Source: Pelagibius litoralis
Lineage (GTDB): Bacteria; Pseudomonadota; Alphaproteobacteria; Kiloniellales; Kiloniellaceae
DNA: 64,000 bases
NCBI RefSeq assembly: GCF_011683915.1
Contig: NZ_JAAQPH010000002.1
Span: forward strand, 186,001-250,000
Direction: 5' to 3'
The translations under genes were made by a program, and so were the position numbers. Below are positions 1 to 8,515 of the stretch, piece after piece; within the stretch, counting starts at the first letter, position 1, and the number at the start of each line of letters is the position of its first letter. The notes below the pieces were generated by a model. It saw nothing but the letters and a program-made list of their open reading frames with translations. It was not told the DNA's origin and made no database searches.

Positions 1-661
1 CGAGCGTCAGGAGGGCGCGGAAGACGAGCAGATCAAGGCGATCCAACTGGTCCGCGAAGCCTTCGGCGAGGGTGTCGAGATCCGGCGCCAGGAGTTTGTC
101 GGCCCCAAGGTCGGCGGCGAGTTGAAACAGGCCGGCATGCTGGCCACTGTCCTGGCGTTGCTGGGCATCGGCCTCTACATCTGGTTCCGCTTCGAATGGC
201 ACTTCAGCCTGGCCGCGCTGATTGCGCTGGCACACGACGTGGTCGCGACGATTGGTTTCTATGCGCTGACCCAGATCGAGTTCAACCTGGCGACCCTGGC
301 GGCGGTGCTCACCATTGCCGGTTATTCGATCAACGACACCGTGGTGATTTTCGACCGGGTGCGCGAGACCCTGCGCAAGTACAAGAAGCTGCCCCTGGGC
401 CAGGTGTTGAACCGTTCGATCAACCTGACCCTGTCGCGCACGGTGCTGACCTCCGTGACGACCCTCTTGGCCCTGGGCGCGCTGTTCTTCTTTGGCGGCG
501 AGGTGATCCGTGGTTTCACCGCCGGATTGATCTGGGGCGTGGTGATCGGCACCTATTCGTCGGTCGGCCTGGCGGTCCCGGTTCTGACCTTCATGAAGTT
601 GCGCCGCGGCGGTGAGGAAGACGACGCCGAAGCCAAAGGCACGCCGGCCAAGGCCTCTTAA
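1..661 (+). CDS. secF: SecF, protein translocase subunit (5' end missing)
   Basis: SecF works with SecD in the inner membrane to use the proton gradient in late protein export. The reading frame is open from position 2, so the gene begins outside the window. The visible part starts in the periplasmic domain, passes the motif FVGPKVGGEL just before a membrane segment, and continues through about five hydrophobic segments. The SecD/SecF motif AGYSINDTVVIFDRVRE is seen in the middle. The C-terminus is a short basic/acidic cytosolic tail. secD presumably lies upstream. The next gene follows after 34 bp, as in many alphaproteobacteria. Confidence 0.96.
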   Translation, partial: ERQEGAEDEQIKAIQLVREAFGEGVEIRRQEFVGPKVGGELKQAGMLATVLALLGIGLYIWFRFEWHFSLAALIALAHDVVATIGFYALTQIEFNLATLAAVLTIAGYSINDTVVIFDRVRETLRKYKKLPLGQVLNRSINLTLSRTVLTSVTTLLALGALFFFGGEVIRGFTAGLIWGVVIGTYSSVGLAVPVLTFMKLRRGGEEDDAEAKGTPAKAS

Positions 662-695
662 GTAAGCTGCCTTCACCAATCCAAAGGCTACGCCC

Positions 696-1073
696 ATGGA
701 TGTAACGCCACTGATCCCCCAGGGCCGTCAGATTATTGAAAGTTACGGCGCCGGCGGCTTCAAGGTTTCCGGCTTGGCTTTCAGCGGCCCGACCCTGGTG
801 CTGCCGGAGCGCACTGCAGCCTGGCCCATCGACGGGATCGCCGATATCTCGTTAGGCCACCTTGACGCGGTGTTTTCGCATGAGCCGGATATCGAGGTGC
901 TGCTGATCGGCTGCGGTACGGCGATGGCTTTCATCGACCCGGATCTGCGGGATGCGGCGCGGGCCCGCGGCCTGGCGCTGGAGCCGATGGACACCGGCGC
1001 TGCCTGCCGCACCTACAATGTTCTGGCGGCCGAAGACCGGCGGGTCGCCGCGGCCCTGATCGCGGTCGAGTAA
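696..1073 (+). CDS. Mth938/NDUFAF3-like domain protein (DUF498)
   Basis: A 125-residue single-domain protein with the pattern of the Mth938-like/DUF498 family: an N-terminal YGAGGFKVSG stretch and a central VLLIGCGTAM motif. The eukaryotic relative NDUFAF3 helps assemble respiratory complex I, but the bacterial function is not established. In alphaproteobacteria this gene commonly follows secDF, as here, where it starts 34 bp after secF and is probably co-transcribed. It converges with icd. Confidence 0.85.
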   Translation: MDVTPLIPQGRQIIESYGAGGFKVSGLAFSGPTLVLPERTAAWPIDGIADISLGHLDAVFSHEPDIEVLLIGCGTAMAFIDPDLRDAARARGLALEPMDTGAACRTYNVLAAEDRRVAAALIAVE

Positions 1074-1171
1074 GCATTCGGCCGCTTTGCCTGACCCGCG
1101 CAAGCGAAGGGCGGGCCCCCCGTGATGGCACAGAAGACCCGCCCACGCCTCCCCAGACGCCACCCAGTTTT

Positions 1172-2671
1172 CTACTGCCCCTGTCCGAGTGAATAGCCGG
1201 CCGCGCCGTCGAAGGTGAAGAGCTGTTCGGTCTTGATGAAATCCACGCCGCCCTTGGTCAGATTGCTCATCAGTTCCACGATTGTGGCCTTGTTCATCTG
1301 TTTGCCCGGTTTCGCCAGATAGCGGCAGCGCCAGTGATTGGTGCAGAAGGTTTCGGGCAGGCCGTCCGGCCAGACCTTCACGCCGCGGTTGGTGATCATC
1401 GCCAACTCGAACAAGGGGTTTTCTGCCTTGCGCATCTTCTCCGCCAGCGCGTCAACCGCTGTGGTCGAATCAACAAACACATCGATGCCGACCAGCTCTT
1501 TCTTCGCCGGCAGCCGCGGTGTCGCCCGGGGCACGGCGAAGGGTTTTGCGTCACCGCTGTACGACACCGACTGAAGCGTGTCGGGCTTCTGCCCGATACG
1601 GTCGATGACGGCCTCGGCGAAGGCCTTGGTTCCAACCTTCTGTTTCGATATGCCTTCTTTGAAGATGTCGTAAGTATGGATGCCGTCTTCGATGGTCTTG
1701 AGCCAGGCGTTGTGCACAAGCTCGGCAACTTCGGGCTGGCCGATATGGGCCATCATCATGACGCCGGCGAGCAGCAGGCCGGAGGGATTTGCCAAATCCT
1801 GGCCGGCGCGGCGCGGCGCCGATCCGTGTATCGCTTCGAACATGGCGCAGTGTTCGCCGATATTGGCCGAGGGAGCGAGGCCGACGGAGCCGGCGATCTG
1901 TGCCGCGACGTCGCTCAGCACGTCGCCGTAGAGGTTGGGCATCACCACCACGTCGAAGGCCTCCGGCGTGTCGGCCAGCTTCGCGGCCCCGATATCGACG
2001 ATCCAATGCTCGTTCTCAATCTCCGGATAGTCCGCCGCGACCTCATCGAAGACCTTGTGGAACAGCCCGTCGGTCAGCTTCATGATGTTGTCTTTGGTGA
2101 AGCAGGTGACTTTCCGGCGGCCCTGGGCTTTGGCGTATTCGAAAGCATAGCGCGCAATCTTCTCGCAGCCGGGCCGTGAGATCAGCTTCAGGCATTGATA
2201 GACGTCGTCCGTCTGGCGGTGCTCGATCCCGGCGTAGAGGTCCTCTTCGTTCTCACGAACGACGACGACGTTCATGCCCGGATGTTTCGTGGCCACGAAG
2301 GGCGCGTAGGCGGTGCAGGGCCGAACGTTGGCGAAGAGGCCGAGGGATTTGCGCACGGTCACGTTCAGGCTTTTGAACCCGCCGCCCTGCGGTGTGGTGA
2401 TCGGCGCTTTATAGAAAACCTTGGTCTGCCGCAGGCTGCTCCAGGCCGACGGCTCTATGCCGGCCGTGTTGCCGGCGAGGTAGGCGCTCTCACCGATCTC
2501 AATCGGCTCGATCGCGACCTTGGCGCCGGCGGCGATCAGCACCTTGAGGCTGGCTTTCATGATTTCAGGGCCGATTCCGTCACCAAAGGCGACGGTCACG
2601 GGTACCGCGCCTTTGTGACCGGTTGTTTTCTCAAGTTCGGCCACATCGTTTTGCTTCAGCAAAGTACTCAT
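1172..2671 (-). CDS. icd: NADP-dependent isocitrate dehydrogenase, Thermus-type
   Basis: Converts isocitrate to 2-oxoglutarate and CO2 in the TCA cycle, making NADPH. The 499 residues start with the beta-decarboxylating dehydrogenase signature FGDGIGPEIM. The substrate-binding region VRENEEDLYAGIEH and the metal-binding segment NLYGDVLSDVAAQIAG follow. The protein is about 80-90 residues longer than E. coli Icd because of an extra C-terminal domain (from about residue 385), which marks the Thermus/Rickettsia-type subgroup. ATG at 2671 has the upstream sequence AAGGATGG. The gene is divergent from a LysR regulator across a palindrome and may be its target. Confidence 0.93.
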   Translation of the reverse strand: MSTLLKQNDVAELEKTTGHKGAVPVTVAFGDGIGPEIMKASLKVLIAAGAKVAIEPIEIGESAYLAGNTAGIEPSAWSSLRQTKVFYKAPITTPQGGGFKSLNVTVRKSLGLFANVRPCTAYAPFVATKHPGMNVVVVRENEEDLYAGIEHRQTDDVYQCLKLISRPGCEKIARYAFEYAKAQGRRKVTCFTKDNIMKLTDGLFHKVFDEVAADYPEIENEHWIVDIGAAKLADTPEAFDVVVMPNLYGDVLSDVAAQIAGSVGLAPSANIGEHCAMFEAIHGSAPRRAGQDLANPSGLLLAGVMMMAHIGQPEVAELVHNAWLKTIEDGIHTYDIFKEGISKQKVGTKAFAEAVIDRIGQKPDTLQSVSYSGDAKPFAVPRATPRLPAKKELVGIDVFVDSTTAVDALAEKMRKAENPLFELAMITNRGVKVWPDGLPETFCTNHWRCRYLAKPGKQMNKATIVELMSNLTKGGVDFIKTEQLFTFDGAAGYSLGQGQ

Positions 2672-2745
2672 CTTCCATCCTTCGGGTCGGTTGTTCCCTT
2701 CTCAGAGTGGGGATCGATTGCGGATTGTTGAAATTGATTTTTACT

Positions 2746-2778
2746 GCTTCTATCATTGCATAACTCAATGGTAGAAGC
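2746..2778. promoter_or_regulatory. LysR-type operator palindrome between icd and its divergent regulator
   Basis: Two 13-base arms (2746-2758 and 2766-2778) are inverted repeats with one mismatch around a 7-base spacer. The centre, TTGCATAACTCAA, fits the T-N11-A box recognised by LysR-family proteins. The palindrome ends 5 bp before the ATG of the lysR gene and 75 bp upstream of icd, the position expected for autoregulation plus control of the divergent gene. Binding is inferred, not shown. Confidence 0.7.
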
Positions 2779-2783
2779 ATCGG

Positions 2784-3656
2784 ATGAACATCAGTCCAAC
2801 CACAGACCCAGAATTGCTGCGGGCCTTCGTGACCGTGGTGGAATGCGGCAGCTTCTCGCGCGCCGCGGAGCGGCTGCTGCGCGGACAGTCCGCCATCTCG
2901 CTTCAAATCAAACGGCTGGAGGACCATCTCGGCGTCCGGCTTTTGGACCGCAGCCCGCGCCATTTGTCGCTGACCAGCGAAGGGGAACTCATCCTCGACT
3001 ATGCAAGACGTATCCTCAGCCTCAATGACGAACTGGCGGCACGGGTGCGCGAGCCGGCGCTTTCCGGGCTCGTGCGTCTCGGCGCGCCGGAGGATTTTGC
3101 GACCAGCCATCTACCCAACGTACTGGCGCGTTTTGCCCGCAGCCATCCGCAGGTCGCGCTGGAGGTCACCTGCGAGCTGACGCTTGAGGTGCTGGAGCGC
3201 TTTCGTGCCGGCGGCCTGGATATTGCGCTGGTCAAGCGCGAGCCGGCCGCCGTGAGCGAGGGGATTGGGGTCTGGCGCGAGCCGCTGGTCTGGATTGCCG
3301 CCGATAAGCAGATCGCCCTTGGCGACGCGCCACTGCCGCTGGTGGTCTCGCCGTCGCCCTGCGTCTACCGCAAGCGCATGACGGCGGCGCTCGACGGCTG
3401 TGCGCGCCGCTGGCGCATCGCCTATACCTGCGGTTCCCTTGCCGGTGCGCATGCGGCTGTTCGGGCAGGGCTCGGCGTCACGGTGCTGCCGAAGGAAATG
3501 GCGCCCGCCGATCTGACCATTCTGGGCAGCGAAACCTCAAACCTGCCGGATCTCGAAGATACGGAGATGGCCCTGATCGAGGCTCCTCAGATCGGCGCTG
3601 CGGCGATCCGCTTGCGCGACTACATCATGCGCGAGCTCGAACATGGCGGGCATTGA
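2784..3656 (+). CDS. LysR-family transcriptional regulator
   Basis: A 290-residue protein of normal LysR length. Residues about 7-65 form the winged helix-turn-helix (LLRAFVTVVECGSFSRAAE, then the recognition helix around QSAISLQIKRLE). The rest is the periplasmic-binding-like effector domain. It is transcribed away from icd, and a good LysR box lies immediately upstream, so autoregulation and control of icd are the simplest guess. The effector is unknown. It converges with sodB across a shared hairpin terminator. Confidence 0.9.
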   Translation: MNISPTTDPELLRAFVTVVECGSFSRAAERLLRGQSAISLQIKRLEDHLGVRLLDRSPRHLSLTSEGELILDYARRILSLNDELAARVREPALSGLVRLGAPEDFATSHLPNVLARFARSHPQVALEVTCELTLEVLERFRAGGLDIALVKREPAAVSEGIGVWREPLVWIAADKQIALGDAPLPLVVSPSPCVYRKRMTAALDGCARRWRIAYTCGSLAGAHAAVRAGLGVTVLPKEMAPADLTILGSETSNLPDLEDTEMALIEAPQIGAAAIRLRDYIMRELEHGGH

Positions 3657-3692
3657 GTCGGCGCCGGGCTGTCCCGGTCTTCCCGGAAAGAA

Positions 3693-3716
3693 AAAGGGGA
3701 CCGAAGGGCCCCCTTT
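3693..3716. terminator. Bidirectional hairpin terminator between lysR and sodB
   Basis: AAAGGGG at 3693-3699 pairs with CCCCTTT at 3710-3716, with extra inner pairs CC/GG. A-runs on the left and T-residues on the right serve both converging genes. Confidence 0.75.
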
Positions 3717-3740
3717 AACATGGCAGGCCGTCGCTGCGGA

Positions 3741-4343
3741 TTACTCGGCCGCGGCGCTGCTGACTTCTTCGTAGTTGGCGGCGGCGAAGTCCCAGTTCAC
3801 CAGGTTGTCGAGGAACGACTGGATGAAGTCGGGGCGCCGGTTCTGGTAGTCCAGATAGTAGGCGTGCTCCCAGACATCGCAGGTCAGGACCGGCACCTGG
3901 CCGTTGGTCAGCGGGGTTTCGGCATTGGCCGTGGTGACGATCTTCAGCGCGCCGTCGTCTTTTACCAACCAGACCCAGCCGCTGCCGAACTGGCCGACGC
4001 CGGCGGCCTTGAACTGCTCATTGAAGGCTTCGAGGCTGCCGAAGGCCGCACTGATCGCATCAGCCAAAGCGCCGCTCGGCGAACCGCCGCCGCCGGGTGT
4101 CATGGAGTTCCAGAAGAACGTATGGTTCCACACCTGGGCCGCCTGATTGAACAGGCCGCCGGTGCTGGAGGCGATGATCTCTTCGAGGGTTTTTTCCTCA
4201 TCGGCGCTGCCGGCGATCAGCTCGTTCAGCTTGGTCACATAGGCCTGATGATGCTTGCCGTGATGAAAGCTGAGGGTGTTGGCTGAGTAGTGCGGCTCTA
4301 GGGCGTCTGGGGCAAAGGGCAGGGCAGGAAGCTCGAAGGCCAT
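3741..4343 (-). CDS. sodB: Superoxide dismutase, Fe/Mn family
   Basis: Disproportionates superoxide to oxygen and hydrogen peroxide in the cytoplasm. The 200 residues carry the metal ligands of the family: His in TLSFHHGKHHQAYV, His in QVWNHTFFWNSM, and Asp and His in the signature DVWEHAYYLDYQN. GGGG and FGSGWVWL in the middle resemble iron-type enzymes more than manganese-type. It is a single gene, probably with its own promoter in the 248-bp gap to the nitroreductase gene. Confidence 0.95.
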   Translation of the reverse strand: MAFELPALPFAPDALEPHYSANTLSFHHGKHHQAYVTKLNELIAGSADEEKTLEEIIASSTGGLFNQAAQVWNHTFFWNSMTPGGGGSPSGALADAISAAFGSLEAFNEQFKAAGVGQFGSGWVWLVKDDGALKIVTTANAETPLTNGQVPVLTCDVWEHAYYLDYQNRRPDFIQSFLDNLVNWDFAAANYEEVSSAAAE

Positions 4344-4468
4344 ACGGTCTCTCTCTTGTTCGTGTTTGATTGATCTCTTCCGCTTACGAACGGATCTCTA
4401 TGTCGTGAATTAGGAAGCAACCGCCGAATTTCCAGGGGATATGTCCCGCCGCCACGGATAATCGCTCC

Positions 4469-4491
4469 ACCGGTCCGCCAAGCGGACCGGT
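4469..4491. repeat. Perfect 10-bp inverted repeat downstream of the nitroreductase gene
   Basis: ACCGGTCCGC (4469-4478) and its exact complement (4482-4491) flank a 3-base loop. It lies about 100 bp past the stop of the leftward nitroreductase gene. No clear T-run follows on that strand, so it may be a weak terminator or a mRNA-stabilising element. Otherwise the sodB-nitroreductase gap (4344-4591) shows nothing clear. Confidence 0.6.
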
Positions 4492-4591
4492 CACGCGCGC
4501 GCGTAGACGCTTCCGGGCGTTGACGGCCACGCTAACAAGACCGGGTTACAGTTTCGGGAAATCTCGCTGCCGCATTCGGGGCGGCCCCGCG

Positions 4592-5263
4592 TCAGGTCTG
4601 CCCGGCATCGACGACCGGCAGAACATCGGGGTAGTCGACCACGGCCTCAAGATCGGGGCGGCCCCGTTCACCCGGCGCCTCCGCGGCCGTGCCGATGTAG
4701 ATCAAGCCGACGATGTGCTGGTCTGCGGGCACGCCGAGGGCGGCTTTCACGGTCTCGTTGTAGGCCGGCCACTCCGTCAGCCATTGCGCGGCAAAACCCA
4801 GGCAGGCACTGGCGTTCAACAGATTGGTGCAGACCGCGCCGCAGGAAAGCAGCTGCTCCACCTCCGGCACCTTGTGTTGGCGGTTCAGCCGGCTGCTCAC
4901 CACGATCAGGCTGGGCGCGCGCTGCGGCCGGTTACGCTCAAAGGCGACCTGCTTCTCGTTGGCATCCGGAAACTTCGCCAGGAATTCGGATACCAGGATC
5001 TCGCCAAGCATCGCCTGGGCGGTCTTGCCGAGTACCTGGAGACGCCAGGGCCCGATCTTGCCGTGGTCCGGCACACGGATCCCGGCAGATAGGATCAGTT
5101 CCAACTGGTCCTGGTCCGGCCCGGGCGCACCGATCATGTTGGCGACCACCGAACGTCTGGTGCGGAGCACATCGATGGCCGGCTGTTCGGTGATGACGAT
5201 GCGGCCCCGGGTCAGGCCGTCAGCCGTGCCGGGGGGATCCTCTGCGATATCGTGAGCAGACAT
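4592..5263 (-). CDS. Nitroreductase-family flavoprotein, YdjA-like
   Basis: A 223-residue protein of the FMN-dependent nitroreductase family. It has the N-terminal motif LRTRRSVVAN followed by PDHGKIGPWRLQVL, and the late motif LGFAAQWLTEWPAYNE typical of the small single-domain YdjA subgroup. Such proteins reduce nitro compounds or quinones with NAD(P)H; the natural substrate is unknown. The N-terminal 25 residues before EQPAIDVLRTRRS are longer than usual, so translation could start further in. It is transcribed alone. Confidence 0.82.
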   Translation of the reverse strand: MSAHDIAEDPPGTADGLTRGRIVITEQPAIDVLRTRRSVVANMIGAPGPDQDQLELILSAGIRVPDHGKIGPWRLQVLGKTAQAMLGEILVSEFLAKFPDANEKQVAFERNRPQRAPSLIVVSSRLNRQHKVPEVEQLLSCGAVCTNLLNASACLGFAAQWLTEWPAYNETVKAALGVPADQHIVGLIYIGTAAEAPGERGRPDLEAVVDYPDVLPVVDAGQT

Positions 5264-5411
5264 GGGTCTTGTTGTTCCTAAGCTTCGCTCTCATTGGCTC
5301 AGAGGCAAGATAGGCACGCAGAGAGAAAATGCAATGCGAATGGTTCGCAAAAATGCGGCCGCGGCTGTTATCGCCGCAAGGAAAGCCTGCCAGGAAAGGC
5401 CCGGAAAGCAA

Positions 5412-5440
5412 AGGACCGGGACCCAAAGGGCCCCGGTCCT
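5412..5440 (-). terminator. Hairpin terminator after the PuuD-like gene
   Basis: AGGACCGGG (5412-5420) pairs exactly with CCCGGTCCT (5432-5440) 24 bp beyond the stop of the leftward gene. On the minus strand the stem is followed by TTTGC and more T-residues. Confidence 0.75.
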
Positions 5441-5463
5441 GGGCTTTGGAACTGCCCCTCGGG

Positions 5464-6060
5464 TTAGAAGAGGTTCTGGGCCGACACCATGGCAAAGAGC
5501 ATGGGGATCGACAGCAGGGTGTTGGTGCGCGAGAACAGCATGGCCGTGCGGGCCGACTTGGCCTTGCTGTCGGCATCGGCTTCCACCATGCCCAGGGCGC
5601 GCTTCTGATTCGGCCAGATGACGAACCAGACGTTGATGAACATGATGACGCCCAGCCACATGCCGATCCCGATCATGGTGTGCTTGGGCACGCCGTCGGT
5701 CAGTCCCAGGGTGAAGGCTTCGATCAGATAGCCGTTGAGTGCGGCCAGAATGATACCGGTGACAATGGTCGCCATGGCACCCCAGCGGAACCACCAGAGC
5801 GCGGCCGGTGCGATGACCTTGCCGATCGCCGGCTTCTGTTCGTCAGGAATCTTCGGCATATTGGGGATCTGGACGAAGTTGAAATACCACAGCAGGCCGA
5901 TCCACATGACACCGCTGATAACGTGCAGCCAGCGGAAGAAGAATGCCCCGAAGCTATATCCGTCGTAGCCCTGCATGCTGGCGTAAATCAGCGCCAGTAT
6001 GACCGCCAAGACAAAGCCGGAGATCACCGTGTTCCTTAGAGACGTCAGTATGCCAGCCAT
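5464..6060 (-). CDS. Urate hydroxylase PuuD-like membrane protein (DUF989)
   Basis: A 198-residue membrane protein with about four hydrophobic segments. The motifs FRWLHVISGVMWIGLLWYFNF and ALWWFRWGAM, with conserved His and Trp residues, match the membrane part of the PuuD/DUF989 family, which resembles cytochrome c-linked urate oxidases. The C-terminal cytochrome domain of full PuuD is absent, so a urate function is only a family-level suggestion. The frame is open much further upstream, but ATG at 6060 has a strong ribosome site (GGAGGGG) and begins right before the first membrane helix. A terminator follows. Confidence 0.75.
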   Translation of the reverse strand: MAGILTSLRNTVISGFVLAVILALIYASMQGYDGYSFGAFFFRWLHVISGVMWIGLLWYFNFVQIPNMPKIPDEQKPAIGKVIAPAALWWFRWGAMATIVTGIILAALNGYLIEAFTLGLTDGVPKHTMIGIGMWLGVIMFINVWFVIWPNQKRALGMVEADADSKAKSARTAMLFSRTNTLLSIPMLFAMVSAQNLF

Positions 6061-6246
6061 TGATTCCCCTCCTATATTTCCTGCGTCGGATCTACCGGCC
6101 GGCAGAGACGAGCGCTTCTCTTTACTTGAAATGACTACAACAGGCTCCCAGTAGCCACTTGGATTCGCTGTGAAAAATAGTAGAGCCTGCTTCGAGTCTT
6201 GCCAAGGGGGCGCCAAAGCTGCCGAAAACGGCGGGAGGGCGCGGCC

Positions 6247-7086
6247 ATGACGGCCTTGCCGGGTTACGTGGAGAGCCTGCGCCAGCACGACCGCGACCGC
6301 TATCAGACCTGCCTCTTTGCGCCGGCGCGGGCGCGCGAGCACCTCTTCGCCCTCTACGCCTTCAACTATGAGATCGCCAAGACCGCCGAGGTGGTCAGCG
6401 AGGTCATGCTCGGTCACATCCGCCTGCAGTGGTGGCGCGAGAGCCTGGAGGGCATCTATGCCGGGACGCCCCGGTCGCACGAGGTGGTCGAACCCCTGGC
6501 ACGGGCCGTGGCGGCGGCAGGCTTGCGGCAGGAGGACTTGGAGGCCCTGGTTACGGCGCGCGAATTCGATCTGGAAGAGGAGCCGCCGGCGGACCTTGCG
6601 GCGCTGGAGCACTATGCAAGGGGGACTTCGGGCGTTCTTCAGCAACTCGCCCTAAAGGTCTTGGCGGTGGAAAGTGCCGGGGCCGAAGAGGCGGCTGAGC
6701 AGGTCGGTATCGCCTGGGCGCTCGTCGGACTGTTGCGGGCAGTGCCATTCCATGCCCGCCAGAAACGTCTCTATCTGCCGGTGGATCTTTGCCACGCGGC
6801 GGATCTCCATGCCGGGCCTATTTTCGAACTGCAAAGTTCCGATGCCTTGGCGGAGGTGTCGCGGGCAATTGCACAAGCCGCCACGGCCCATCTGGAGAAA
6901 GCGCGCGTCGCAGCCGGTTCGGTCCCGCGCAAAGCGATACCGGCTCTGCTGCTGGCGCCCTTGGCGGATCACCATCTGAAGCGGCTGGCCAAGGTCGGGC
7001 ACGACCCCTTCCACCCGGACCTGCAACAAGAAGCGCCGGGCCAGATCTGGCGTCTTGCCTGGTGGGCCTGGCGCGGGCGCTACTGA
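6247..7086 (+). CDS. NDUFAF6-like squalene/phytoene synthase-fold protein
   Basis: A 279-residue protein of the squalene/phytoene synthase family. The helix ARAREHLFALYAFNYEIAK and the motif LGHIRLQWWRESL are recognisable, but the aspartate-rich DxxxD metal site is replaced (EIAKTAEVVSE), so prenyltransferase activity is unlikely. This matches NDUFAF6, a mitochondrial complex I assembly factor with alphaproteobacterial relatives. ATG at 6247 follows GGGAGG; an open frame further upstream is ignored. It converges with trmFO, 4 bp apart. Confidence 0.78.
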   Translation: MTALPGYVESLRQHDRDRYQTCLFAPARAREHLFALYAFNYEIAKTAEVVSEVMLGHIRLQWWRESLEGIYAGTPRSHEVVEPLARAVAAAGLRQEDLEALVTAREFDLEEEPPADLAALEHYARGTSGVLQQLALKVLAVESAGAEEAAEQVGIAWALVGLLRAVPFHARQKRLYLPVDLCHAADLHAGPIFELQSSDALAEVSRAIAQAATAHLEKARVAAGSVPRKAIPALLLAPLADHHLKRLAKVGHDPFHPDLQQEAPGQIWRLAWWAWRGRY

Positions 7087-7090
7087 GGCG

Positions 7091-8467
7091 CTATTCGGCC
7101 GCCTCGGCGGGGGTCTCCAGCCAAGCCGCGAGGTCAGCCAGGGCGCGGGCCGACATGGCGGGTTTGCGTTCTTTTTTTCTTACCTTGCGCTTGCCCTCCG
7201 GCGGGGTCAGCGGCGGGAAGAGACCGAAGTTCACGTTCATCGGCTGGAAGGTCGCGGCGTCGGCGCCGCCGGTGATGTGGGCCAGAAGGGCGCCGTGGGC
7301 CGTCGTCGCGGGCGGTGGGGTGAAGTCTTGCCCCAAGCGTTCGGCAGCGGCGAAACGCCCGGCCATCAGCCCGATGGCGGCTGATTCCACATAGCCCTCG
7401 ACGCCGGTGATCTGGCCGGCGAAGCGCAGCCGGGGCATCGCCTTGAGACGCAGCTTGCCGTCGAGCAACTGGGGCGAGTTGATGAAGGTGTTGCGGTGCA
7501 GGCCGCCGAGGCGCGCGAAGTCGGCATTCTCCAGGCCCGGTATGCTGCGGAAGATGCGGGCCTGCTCGCCGTACTTCAGCTTGGTCTGGAAGCCGACGAT
7601 GTTGTAGAGCGTGCCCAGGCTGTTGTCCTGGCGCAGCTGCACGACGGCATGGGGGCGCTCGTCGCGGTGCGGATTATGCAGGCCGACCGGCTTCATCGGG
7701 CCGAAGCGCAGGGTCTCCGGGCCGCGCTCGGCCATCACCTCGATGGGCAGGCAGCCTTCAAAATAGGGCGTCGATTTCTCCCAGTCCTTGAAGTCGGTCT
7801 TCCCGCCCTCGATCAGCGCGGCGATGAAGGCCTGATACTGGGTCTCGTCCAGCGGGCAGTTGATGTAGTCCGCGGTGCCGCCGCCGGGCCCCGGTTTGTC
7901 GTAGCGCGACTGGAACCAGGCCTTGGAGAAGTCGATGGATTCTTTGTGGATGATCGGCGCGATGGCATCGAAAAACGCGAGATAAGCCTCGCCGCTCAAT
8001 TTGCCGACAGCCTCCGCCAGGGCCGGCGAGGTGAGGGGGCCGGTGGCGACGATGACCGAGTCCCAATCCTCCGGCGGCAGGCCTTCGACCTCGCCGCGCT
8101 CCACGGTAACCAGCGGTTCGGCCTCAAGCCGGGCGGTTACCTGGTCGGAAAAGGCCACCCGGTCGACGGCCAGCGCCCCGCCGGCGGGCAGCTTGGTGGC
8201 GTCGCCGGAGGCCATGATGAGGGAACCGAGACGCCGCATTTCCTCATGCAGCAGGCCGACGGCGTTGTTTTCCGCATCGTCGCTGCGGAAGGAGTTGGAG
8301 CAGACCAGCTCCGCCAGGCCGTCGGTCAGGTGGGCATCGGTTTCGCGCACCGGGCGCATCTCATGCAGGACCACCGGCACGCCGGCGCGGGTAATCTGCC
8401 AGGCGGCCTCGCTGCCGGCCAGCCCGCCGCCGATGACGTGGATGGGTTTCATTTGGGCGTCTGTCAT
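7091..8467 (-). CDS. trmFO: TrmFO, folate-dependent tRNA (uracil-54-C5) methyltransferase
   Basis: Makes ribothymidine at position 54 of tRNA using methylenetetrahydrofolate and FAD. The 458 residues begin with the FAD-binding fingerprint [15 protein letters not shown] and the conserved [18 protein letters not shown], with the catalytic-type cysteine, and [12 protein letters not shown] follow. Length and motifs match the family. The C-terminus ends in a short lysine-rich tail. It is probably transcribed alone. Confidence 0.95.
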   Translation of the reverse strand: MTDAQMKPIHVIGGGLAGSEAAWQITRAGVPVVLHEMRPVRETDAHLTDGLAELVCSNSFRSDDAENNAVGLLHEEMRRLGSLIMASGDATKLPAGGALAVDRVAFSDQVTARLEAEPLVTVERGEVEGLPPEDWDSVIVATGPLTSPALAEAVGKLSGEAYLAFFDAIAPIIHKESIDFSKAWFQSRYDKPGPGGGTADYINCPLDETQYQAFIAALIEGGKTDFKDWEKSTPYFEGCLPIEVMAERGPETLRFGPMKPVGLHNPHRDERPHAVVQLRQDNSLGTLYNIVGFQTKLKYGEQARIFRSIPGLENADFARLGGLHRNTFINSPQLLDGKLRLKAMPRLRFAGQITGVEGYVESAAIGLMAGRFAAAERLGQDFTPPPATTAHGALLAHITGGADAATFQPMNVNFGLFPPLTPPEGKRKVRKKERKPAMSARALADLAAWLETPAEAAE

Positions 8468-8515
8468 TTTCTGACCCTAGTCTAGGGGTGTCGTGGGTTA
8501 CAGCAGCAAATAGCC

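Noticed and set aside
6061..6645. N-terminal extension of the PuuD-like gene to 393 residues
   Set aside because: The extension lies antisense to the NDUFAF6-like gene. ATG 6060 has a strong ribosome site and starts right before the first membrane helix.
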